From positions 1 through 5,447 of the forward strand of contig JAKAMS010000197.1 in the NCBI GenBank assembly GCA_021812745.1: DNA of 5,447 bases. Direction: 5' to 3'. Positions within the stretch are counted from its first letter, which is position 1. Every line of letters begins with the position of its first letter. The position numbers and the translations under genes were made by a program. The notes under the pieces are model-generated. The model was not told where the DNA came from. It made no database searches and saw only the letters and a list, made by a program, of their open reading frames with translations. Source of the stretch: Bacteroidota bacterium. Its GTDB lineage: Bacteria; Bacteroidota; Ignavibacteria; Ignavibacteriales; Melioribacteraceae. This document shows positions 1 to 4,692 of this stretch, one piece after another.

Positions 1-1741
1 ATGAAGCGGAGCTAAAGATTTTATCGGCGTAGCTTTCATATTTAGACTCTGTTGTAATTCTTGCAAGACGTAACAGATTATGGGCAAACACAGAATTAGC
101 CGAAGGAATTGCGCCGTCATAATATTCCTTTGTTCTGACTATCAGTTTTTCACCATAATCGGGAGTGAAGAAAAACCCACCAGTAGTTTTATCCCAGAAA
201 TGTGTTATAGATAATTCAGTTAAATGAATTGCTCGCTCAATATAAGCCGCTTTGAAAGTTGATTCATACAATTCAAGAAGAGCCCATATTACAAATGAAT
301 AATCATCAAGATTTGCAGTCAAATTCGCTTCGCCGTTTCTGTACCTGTGTAGTAATTTTCCTTCTGCTGTCGTAAGCTCTTTAAGTATAAAATCAATTGC
401 TCTTTCAGCCGCCGCGATATATTTAGAATTACTAAATACTCTTCCGGCTTTTGCGAGCGCCGCAATCATTAAACCGTTCCAATCAGAAAGTATCTTATCA
501 TCTTTGTGCGGATGAATCCTTTCCTTGCGGTATTCAAAAAGCTTAACCCGAATATTCTCTATTCGTTCTTCATCAATAAAATTTGTTCCGGTTGAAACGG
601 CAAGATGCAAAATATTTACACCTGTATTCTGATGCGTTGATTCTTCTTTGAAATTACCATCTTCGTTTGTATTAAAAACTGTGGAGGCATATTCAGCATC
701 TTCATTCCCAAGTAGTTCTATTAATTCTTGTTGGGTCCAGAGATAAAATTTACCTTCAACACCTTCGCTATCGGCATCTTCGGCGGAATAAAAACCGCCA
801 TCGGCGGAAGTCATATCACGTAAAATGTAAGTAACAATTTCATCTGCAGTTTTTTTGAAATTACCATTACCGGTTGTCTGATATGCCTCTGTATAAGCCA
901 TTAATAGAAGTGCTTGATCGTACAACATTTTTTCGAAGTGCGGCACAAGCCATTTTGCATCAGTTGAATATCTGTGAAAACCAAAACCAACTTGATCAAA
1001 AATTCCGCCATGCCTCATCTCGATCAAAGTTTTGGTCACAATCTCAAGTGCTTGTTGAGTTCCGGTTTTTTCCCAGTATCGGAGAAGAAACATCAAGTTG
1101 TGTGGTGAAGGGAATTTTGGTGCTGTTCCAAAACCGCCGTGTGTTGAGTCAAATCGTTTTTCAAAATTCAGGAATGCATCATTAAAAATTGCACTACTTA
1201 ATTGTTCTGAATCAGAAGCCAAGTATGATTCTTTAAGATAATTTGTTATTTCTTCGGCGCTCTCTTTAATATCTTTTCGTTTTGTTTTCCATGCATCATC
1301 AATTTTCATAATTAAATCTTTCAATCCAATTCTCCCGTACTTGCTCTCTTTGGGAAAATATGTTCCAGAGAAGAAAGGTTTTTTATCCGGCGTCATAATA
1401 ATTGATAATGGCCAGCCGCCGTTTCCGTTCATCATTTGACAAACCATCATGTAGATGTTATCAATATCGGGTCTTTCTTCGCGGTCAACTTTTATTGAAA
1501 CAAAAGTTTGATTCATAAGAAGTGCGGTTTCTTCATCTTCAAATGATTCATGTTCCATTACATGGCACCAGTGACAAGTTGAATAACCGATCGAAAGAAA
1601 AACCGGTTTATCTTCTCGTTCTGCTTTTTCAAATGCTTCAGAGTTCCACGGATACCAATCAACCGGGTTATAAGCGTGCTGTAAAAGGTAGGGACTTTTT
1701 TCGTTGATCAGCCGGTTCGGTTTCGGGTTATTTAAATCCAT
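1..1741 (-). CDS. DUF255 / YyaL (SPATA20-like) thioredoxin-domain protein, C-terminus cut by window edge
   Basis: I translated the minus strand from the ATG at 1741 to base 2 and found 580 uninterrupted codons. The N-terminus carries the DUF255 signature: [17 protein letters not shown] (residues 16-32), then [18 protein letters not shown] with a CxxC pair at Cys56/Cys59, and [10 protein letters not shown]. The remainder matches the six-hairpin (alpha/alpha)6 barrel related to N-acylglucosamine 2-epimerases, with [17 protein letters not shown] from residue 242, [12 protein letters not shown] from 268, [13 protein letters not shown] near 314 and KILSDWNGL near 416. Family members are usually around 670-700 residues, so roughly the last 100 are outside the window. 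The CxxC suggests a redox or thiol role, but the family's biochemical function is not established. The start is supported by the immediate DUF255 motif; the upstream AGAAAG is only a weak ribosome binding site. The gene lies 61 bases downstream of the glsB-like gene on the same strand and may be co-transcribed with it. Confidence 0.95.
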   Translation of the reverse strand, partial: MDLNNPKPNRLINEKSPYLLQHAYNPVDWYPWNSEAFEKAEREDKPVFLSIGYSTCHWCHVMEHESFEDEETALLMNQTFVSIKVDREERPDIDNIYMMVCQMMNGNGGWPLSIIMTPDKKPFFSGTYFPKESKYGRIGLKDLIMKIDDAWKTKRKDIKESAEEITNYLKESYLASDSEQLSSAIFNDAFLNFEKRFDSTHGGFGTAPKFPSPHNLMFLLRYWEKTGTQQALEIVTKTLIEMRHGGIFDQVGFGFHRYSTDAKWLVPHFEKMLYDQALLLMAYTEAYQTTGNGNFKKTADEIVTYILRDMTSADGGFYSAEDADSEGVEGKFYLWTQQELIELLGNEDAEYASTVFNTNEDGNFKEESTHQNTGVNILHLAVSTGTNFIDEERIENIRVKLFEYRKERIHPHKDDKILSDWNGLMIAALAKAGRVFSNSKYIAAAERAIDFILKELTTAEGKLLHRYRNGEANLTANLDDYSFVIWALLELYESTFKAAYIERAIHLTELSITHFWDKTTGGFFFTPDYGEKLIVRTKEYYDGAIPSANSVFAHNLLRLARITTESKYESYADKIFSSAS

Positions 1742-1802
1742 TCTACAATTCTTTCTAGACTAAAACCGTGTGTACTACATGTAAGTTCACTACTTGGAAA
1801 TA

Positions 1803-2087
1803 TTATGGTTGACGGTTTCGTCCTCTTGTCAGCATTCCAACAACAAGTGCAAAAACTGCCGAGCCGATAATTGACCATACAAATGGAAATTCTCTTCCTT
1901 GAACGCGTATTGTGTAGAACATCGGCAGATCCAATTCATTTGCAATTAAAGGACCAAGCCACGCGCCGATAAATCCAATAATGATTGAAACAAAACAACC
2001 GCCGAGTGAATAACCTGCAATGCTTTGACCGATTGCGCCGCAAATTGCAGCTATAACAAGCAGTAAAAGAAATCCTCCAAGTGACAT
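1803..2087 (-). CDS. GlsB/YeaQ/YmgE family small membrane protein (transglycosylase-associated family)
   Basis: This is a 94-residue integral membrane protein with three hydrophobic segments at about residues 3-24, 28-49 and 67-87. They are rich in Gly, Ala and Ile with GxxG-type spacing (ICGAIGQSIAGYSLGG, GFIGAWLG). The short loop around LDLPMFYTIRVQGREFP and the basic tail TRGRNRQP are typical of the longer form found in Bacteroidota relatives. The family is linked to general stress responses in other bacteria, but its molecular role is unknown. The name 'transglycosylase-associated' is historical and does not imply enzyme activity; no catalytic residues are visible. The ATG at 2087 has no clear Shine-Dalgarno sequence (AGAG at best). 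A TAATTTTG element about 40 bases upstream is a plausible promoter. The 94-residue length fits the family. Confidence 0.9.
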   Translation of the reverse strand: MSLGGFLLLLVIAAICGAIGQSIAGYSLGGCFVSIIIGFIGAWLGPLIANELDLPMFYTIRVQGREFPFVWSIIGSAVFALVVGMLTRGRNRQP

Positions 2088-2125
2088 AATTGTAACTCTA
2101 TTTTATTTACACATAATTAAACTAA

Positions 2126-2311
2126 ACAAAATTAGCTCTAGAAGAAAGATGGTTTAAAATTGCCGGCTTTCCTCACATCTTTATTTTAGAAAAAGACGGA
2201 AAATTTTTATTCTCTAAAAACACAAGTGAACTTGAAAAAGAGAAATCTTACGACGCGGAAGAAATCATGACTTTCTTAAAAGAGTGGGCGCCTAAGAAAG
2301 AGAAATCGTAA
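2126..2311 (+). pseudogene. C-terminal remnant of a thioredoxin-fold protein (no start codon, catalytic half missing)
   Basis: The plus-strand frame from 2126 is open to the TAA at 2309-2311 and reads about 61 residues. It contains LEERWFKIAGFPHIFILEKD, then GKFLFSKNTSELEKEKSYDA and a helix ending FLKEWAPKK. The GFPH motif looks like the cis-proline strand of the thioredoxin fold. The following pattern (hydrophobic strand, D-G-K turn, strand, N-T-x-E-L-E, K-S-Y, final helix ending W-A-P-K) fits the C-terminus of Thioredoxin_7-like proteins. A stop at 2123-2125 closes the frame upstream, there is no in-frame ATG or GTG before the fold, and no CxxC is present; about two thirds of a normal domain is missing. 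The cut coincides with the upstream region of the divergent glsB-like gene, suggesting an old deletion or rearrangement. It ends 11 bases from the convergent small membrane gene. Family assignment is from pattern recognition; untranslated status is inferred. Confidence 0.7.
2127..2134 (-). promoter_or_regulatory. Candidate Bacteroidota-type -7 element for the glsB-like gene
   Basis: Read on the minus strand this is TAATTTTG, an exact match to TAnnTTTG, the -7 consensus of the primary sigma factor in Bacteroidota. It lies 39 bases upstream of the ATG at 2087, giving an expected leader of roughly 30 bases. The -33 element is weak: TTTT at 2156-2159 with a 21-base spacer, where TTTG would be expected. 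It sits inside the left end of the degraded thioredoxin remnant. Inferred from sequence match only. Confidence 0.4.
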
Positions 2312-2322
2312 AAGTTTTATTC

Positions 2323-2511
2323 TTAAATTCCTCTTAATATTTTTGCGGGGAGTTTAAGTAACGCGCCTAATAAATCAAATACGCCATCCACAGCAATTCC
2401 AACCATTCTAAATGGAAGAAGAAATAGCCAGACTATCGGATAGAGCACCAACACAAATATTGCCAAAGGCGCGCAGAAAAAGAGCAATACTAACCATAAA
2501 ATAATTTTCAT
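2323..2511 (-). CDS. Small hydrophobic membrane protein (62 aa), coupled to the DUF3052 gene
   Basis: I do not recognise a named family. The first half is one long hydrophobic stretch (about residues 4-33, with ILWLVLLFFCAPLAIFVLVL) that could form one long or two tightly packed membrane helices. It is followed by an amphipathic segment (MVGIAVDGVFDLLGALLKLP) and a short basic end, AKILRGI. No signal-peptidase site or catalytic motif is visible. It looks genuine because its ATG overlaps the stop of the upstream DUF3052 gene in an ATGA, and because a strong Shine-Dalgarno sequence lies seven bases before that ATG. This arrangement points to translational coupling and roughly matched expression. 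Its role, for example as a membrane anchor or partner of the DUF3052 protein, is not known. Confidence 0.75.
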   Translation of the reverse strand: MKIILWLVLLFFCAPLAIFVLVLYPIVWLFLLPFRMVGIAVDGVFDLLGALLKLPAKILRGI

Positions 2512-2918
2512 CTAATTTCTCCTTTAGGTTGGAAGACAAATTTTAGCGCGGACCAATTTTCATCAATTGAACAAACCTTTGTATCAACAAGACCGTTCAT
2601 CCGACCAATCTCGCGTACCACGCTGTCATTCAAGTCGGAAATATGACGGGAATTTCTCTTTGGCCATGAAACCCAAAATGCGCCGGTTTCTTTTATGTAA
2701 TTTTTCAGTGTTGGAAGCTCAACCATCAATTCCTTTTTAGACCTTGTGAAAAGATGAATCAAATCAACCGGTTCTATAAGTCGCTTATGAAAATGGATCT
2801 TATCATAAATTCCGTTGAACGAATCTATGAAATTGTCTGGCTCGTTAATAAGTTTAATCTGATATCCTTCTTTTATCCCTAGTTTCTCGTGAAGCGGTAT
2901 TCCGTTCATGATATTCAT
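2508..2918 (-). CDS. DUF3052 family protein
   Basis: This 136-residue soluble protein matches DUF3052 along its whole length. Visible family features are the opening PLHEKLGIKEGYQIKLINEP (residues 8-27), the central HLFTRSKKELMVELPTLKNY, the strand-turn GAFWVSWPKRNS, the DLNDSVVREIGRMNGLVDTK helix region, and the closing VCSIDENWSALKFVF. The alternating strands and helices resemble half of a Rossmann-like fold, but no glycine-rich cofactor loop is visible and the family has no established function. The ATG at 2918 is preferred over the one at 2909 because AAAGGA ends eight bases before it. The gene overlaps the downstream 62-residue membrane protein by four bases, so the two probably form an operon. 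The gap from the methyltransferase stop upstream is 114 bases, so independent transcription is possible. Confidence 0.88.
   Translation of the reverse strand: MNIMNGIPLHEKLGIKEGYQIKLINEPDNFIDSFNGIYDKIHFHKRLIEPVDLIHLFTRSKKELMVELPTLKNYIKETGAFWVSWPKRNSRHISDLNDSVVREIGRMNGLVDTKVCSIDENWSALKFVFQPKGEIR
2519..2525 (-). promoter_or_regulatory. Strong ribosome binding site for the 62-aa membrane protein
   Basis: On the minus strand the bases read AAAGGAG, seven bases before the ATG at 2511. The site lies wholly inside the last codons of the DUF3052 gene, so it fixes the start of the small gene and supports its being translated. Confidence 0.8.
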
Positions 2919-2949
2919 TTAATTTTTCCTTTCGCATCTTTAGACGAAG

Positions 2950-2997
2950 CAAACAAACAAATGGTTAATAGGAGAAAATTTTTTATATAAGGAGAAA
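2950..2997. repeat. Short direct repeats upstream of the DUF3052 gene
   Basis: Two features lie in the 114-base gap between the DUF3052 start and the methyltransferase stop. One is a perfect triple CAAA (2950-2961), reading TTTGTTTGTTTG towards the DUF3052 gene. The other is a direct repeat of GGAGAAA at 2971-2977 and 2991-2997, exactly 20 bases apart. The TTTG run resembles a degenerate -7 region (TTTGTTTG against TAnnTTTG), but no paired -33 element stands out. The 20-base repeat spacing is about two helical turns, as expected of a tandem protein-binding site, but both repeats could be chance in purine-rich DNA. Confidence 0.3.
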
Positions 2998-3032
2998 CTT
3001 AAAAAAGTAGTTATTTGAAAGGGTAATTTGGA

Positions 3033-3794
3033 CTATTCTTTAATACCTATTACTGAAGTAAAAGTTAATCTTAGCGGAAAAACTATTTGCGGATCTTCTT
3101 TTATGGCATTTTTTAATTTGTTCATCCCAATTAAATATTCTTCTTCACTTAGAGATGCAAGCTGTGATGATTGGTCTTTCCGCAAAAAGGAATCATTAAA
3201 TAGATCGCTTCCGGTTAAATCATTTTGAATCCGCTCGACAGTTTTCATTTCTATTTGTTTCAAACCTGCTTCATTCATCCAGATTGTAATATCTTCTAAC
3301 GAGGGAAATCTTTGCAAATCTTTCTCGTATGTGCCTTCAAAATAATCATAGATATACCATTTATCATTTTTGTCCCGCGGATCAAAGCCAAACAGAGCAA
3401 ACATTCCGTTCGGTTTCAGAAGATGCGAGGAGTTCAGTATGAATTCTTTTTTATTATCGAACTGATGAATTGCGTTTACACAGAAGATCAAATCGAATTT
3501 GCCATTAACAAATGGAAGGGAATTAGCATCAGCGCGAATTAATTCTAATTTGTTATTGCGCTTCTTCGCTTCTTTCAACATTCCAGCAGAATAATCAACT
3601 CCGAATTTATGTAGGTCAAGAAGATTCAATTCATTTAACCAATGACCGGTCCCGCATCCGACTTCAAGAATGTTTTTCGATTTAGTCTTGGAGAGAATGT
3701 CCATCAGAGCTTTGCTGATTCCTGGCATAGGATTAATTTTATAGCGCAAATTATAGTTAGGCGAGAGTTTGTCGTAATCGGTTTTCATTTTCAT
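3033..3794 (-). CDS. Class I SAM-dependent methyltransferase (Methyltransf_11/UbiE-like)
   Basis: This 253-residue protein has a standard class I methyltransferase core. The opening YDKLSPNYNLRY (residues 7-18) is the usual N-terminal cap. Motif I is ILEVGCGTGHW (42-52), binding S-adenosylmethionine; the acidic residue ending the second strand is Asp67 in FGVDYS; the adenine-side acidic residue is probably Asp89 in RADANSLPF; motif IV is FDLIFCVNAIHQF (100-112); and the LLKPNGMFALFGF segment is motif VI-like. The C-terminal 100 residues, which set substrate specificity, match nothing I can name, so the substrate (small molecule, quinone or other) is unknown. ATGs at 3794 and 3788 are both possible; neither has a Shine-Dalgarno sequence. 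A strong terminator ends four bases before the first ATG, which is unusual and is treated as a finding. Confidence 0.9.
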   Translation of the reverse strand: MKMKTDYDKLSPNYNLRYKINPMPGISKALMDILSKTKSKNILEVGCGTGHWLNELNLLDLHKFGVDYSAGMLKEAKKRNNKLELIRADANSLPFVNGKFDLIFCVNAIHQFDNKKEFILNSSHLLKPNGMFALFGFDPRDKNDKWYIYDYFEGTYEKDLQRFPSLEDITIWMNEAGLKQIEMKTVERIQNDLTGSDLFNDSFLRKDQSSQLASLSEEEYLIGMNKLKNAIKEDPQIVFPLRLTFTSVIGIKE

Positions 3795-3797
3795 GTT

Positions 3798-3824
3798 AAA
3801 AAAAATCCCGCCAAGAGGCGGGAT
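3798..3824 (-). terminator. Rho-independent terminator, minus-strand transcription
   Basis: On the minus strand the sequence ATCCCGCC, loop TCTT, GGCGGGAT forms a perfect 8-bp GC-rich stem with a 4-base loop, followed by a run of eight Ts (3805-3798). This is a textbook intrinsic terminator and is one-directional, because the other side of the stem has no T-run. It most simply ends the RRM gene transcript, whose stop codon is about 90 bases upstream. Its T-run finishes just before the methyltransferase ATG, so it could also act as an attenuator in that gene's leader. Confidence 0.9.
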
Positions 3825-3833
3825 GCAAGTAGT

Positions 3834-3880
3834 GGGACAAGTATCCCTATAATAATTTTAAAATTAGCCCTAAGGGCAAA
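3834..3880 (-). repeat. Two small GC hairpins in the RRM 3' UTR / methyltransferase leader
   Basis: Between the RRM stop and the terminator lie two short inverted repeats in otherwise AT-rich DNA. One is GGGA-N6-TCCC at 3834-3847. The other is a GCCC/GGGC stem with a 3-base loop at 3867-3877, which sits within the palindrome GCCCTAAGGGC. Each stem is only four or five base pairs. With the terminator they make a structured stretch of about 80 bases that could protect the RRM mRNA 3' end or structure a methyltransferase leader. Weak on their own. Confidence 0.35.
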
Positions 3881-3914
3881 TACAATATAAGAGAATCATA
3901 AATTAAAAAAAATA

Positions 3915-4244
3915 TTACCAGCGTTTTCCGCCACCGCCACCGCCGCGATTTCCACCGCCGCCGCCACGGTTTCCGCCACCACCACCACCGCGTCTGGTGT
4001 CTGTTTTAGGGCGTGCTTCGTTGACAACGATTTTTTTGCCTTTAACTTCTTTGGTATTAAGCTCTTCAATTGCTTTTGTGCCTGCAGCTTTGTCATTCAT
4101 TTCTACAAACGCAAAACCTTTTGATTCGCCGCTAAACATATCGCGTATAATTTTTACGCTTGCTACTGCGCCGAATTCTTTGAAAAGACCTTCTAAATCT
4201 TGTTCGGTTGCTTGCTGGGATAAATTACCTACGTAAATGTTCAT
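3915..4244 (-). CDS. RRM-domain RNA-binding protein with Gly-rich (RGG-like) tail
   Basis: This 109-residue protein is a single RNA recognition motif followed by a disordered tail. RNP2 is IYVGNL (residues 3-8) and RNP1 is KGFAFVEM (42-49), including the two aromatic residues (Phe44, Phe46) that stack on RNA bases; the domain ends near IVVNEARP (72-79). The tail has three blocks of five or six glycines separated by Asn-Arg pairs and ends GKRW. The architecture matches the small bacterial RNA-binding proteins of cyanobacteria and Bacteroidota relatives, often cold-responsive, which bind single-stranded RNA. A GTG at 4247 precedes the ATG at 4244; AAAAGGAG lies three bases before the GTG but six before the ATG, so I take the ATG as the start. 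The long untranslated region upstream would fit post-transcriptional control, which is inferred. Its RNA targets cannot be read from sequence. Confidence 0.93.
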   Translation of the reverse strand: MNIYVGNLSQQATEQDLEGLFKEFGAVASVKIIRDMFSGESKGFAFVEMNDKAAGTKAIEELNTKEVKGKKIVVNEARPKTDTRRGGGGGGNRGGGGGNRGGGGGGKRW

Positions 4245-4250
4245 CACTTA

Positions 4251-4258
4251 CTCCTTTT
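4251..4258 (-). promoter_or_regulatory. Ribosome binding site deciding the RRM start
   Basis: Minus strand reads AAAAGGAG, then TAA, GTG, ATG. The core is six bases from the ATG at 4244 and only three from the GTG at 4247, which favours the ATG. Confidence 0.8.
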
Positions 4259-4512
4259 GTTGTTTTTATTTCCCTGACAAGAAATTAAATAACCGATTTG
4301 CGATCCGACTCAAGACGAGTTAATGGATATAACGTATATGACGGAGGTTAAATTGGATAAGGAGAAAATGAATTGATGTGAAGATTCTCTTCCATCTAAT
4401 TTAGAATCGCTAAATAAATTGTTGCTCAGAGTTAAAATTTAAGAACTTAATTCCTTGATGAGCGTGGAATTATTGTTTCGCTTACGTTCAATATTTTATT
4501 GCACGTATAATA

Positions 4513-4532
4513 ATTTCAATAATAATTGAAAT
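4513..4532. repeat. Perfect 8-bp inverted repeat downstream of tRNA-Asp
   Basis: ATTTCAAT, four-base spacer AATA, ATTGAAAT: a perfect AT-rich hairpin 20 bases past the tRNA 3' end. It has no proper T-run after it on the minus strand, so it is a weak terminator candidate at best. It could be a tRNA 3' processing boundary or a protein-binding site in front of the RRM gene. Confidence 0.45.
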
Positions 4533-4552
4533 CTCTTTTAACAGTCTAAGTG

Positions 4553-4626
4553 CGGGGCCGACGAGACTCGAACTCGCGACCTCCTGCGTGACAGGCAGGC
4601 GTTCTAACCAACTGAACTACGACCCC
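4553..4626 (-). tRNA. tRNA-Asp (anticodon GTC)
   Basis: The minus strand folds into a complete 74-base cloverleaf. The acceptor stem GGGGTCG pairs with CGGCCCC, with one U-G pair. The D-arm contains AGTTCAGTTGGTTAGAA. The anticodon stem CCTGC/GCAGG encloses the loop CTGTCAC with anticodon GTC at 4592-4590, and the T-arm is GCGAG-TTCGAGT-CTCGT. The discriminator base is G, the identity base for aspartate tRNAs. The 3' CCA is not encoded (the next bases are CAC), so it must be added after transcription. It lies 66 bases downstream of the phosphofructokinase stop on the same strand and has its own candidate promoter. Confidence 0.97.
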
Positions 4627-4656
4627 GTGAAAGAACAAGCCGTTTTTAAGGGCGGA

Positions 4657-4688
4657 CAAAAATAGTAATTAAAGTATATCCAAAGCAA
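4657..4688 (-). promoter_or_regulatory. Candidate promoter of tRNA-Asp (Bacteroidota -33/-7 type)
   Basis: On the minus strand TATTTTTG (4664-4657) exactly matches TAnnTTTG, and a TTG at 4688-4686 lies 21 bases upstream, within the normal -33/-7 spacing. Transcription would begin about 25 bases before the tRNA. The -33 part sits right after the phosphofructokinase stop codon. Inferred from pattern and position. Confidence 0.4.
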
Positions 4689-4692
4689 GAGA

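Larger units (their letters stand above)
4245..4552 (-). other. Gene-free leader region between tRNA-Asp and the RRM gene
   Basis: About 300 bases with no convincing coding sequence on either strand. It holds the RRM ribosome binding site, an inverted repeat next to the tRNA (4513-4532), and a small ATATA-ACG-TATAT inverted repeat near 4326-4338. I found no TAnnTTTG element on the minus strand here, so the RRM promoter is not located. If transcription starts near the tRNA end, the RRM mRNA would have an untranslated leader of up to about 250 bases, as in several cold-shock genes; that is an inference from spacing alone. Confidence 0.5.

Noticed and set aside
874..1185. Plus-strand 103-codon open frame
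   Set aside because: It lies wholly opposite the well-conserved DUF255 gene and its translation matches no recognisable pattern.
1522..1707. Plus-strand 61-codon open frame
   Set aside because: Opposite the CHWC-containing thioredoxin region of the DUF255 gene; a shadow frame.
3312..3890. Plus-strand open frames across the methyltransferase gene (3312-3542, 3642-3890)
   Set aside because: Antisense to methyltransferase motifs that are clearly conserved; the second also runs through the terminator hairpin.
3896..4096. Minus-strand 66-codon frame overlapping the RRM gene
   Set aside because: It is an alternative frame of the Gly-rich tail, giving low-complexity Ala/Val repeats; the RRM frame has both RNP motifs and a ribosome binding site.
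4245..4247. GTG as the start of the RRM gene
   Set aside because: The Shine-Dalgarno core is only three bases away from it but six from the following ATG, so the ATG at 4244 is preferred.
4359..4375. Plus-strand Shine-Dalgarno-like AAGGAG followed by ATG
   Set aside because: The frame ends after two codons (ATG AAT TGA), so no product is possible.
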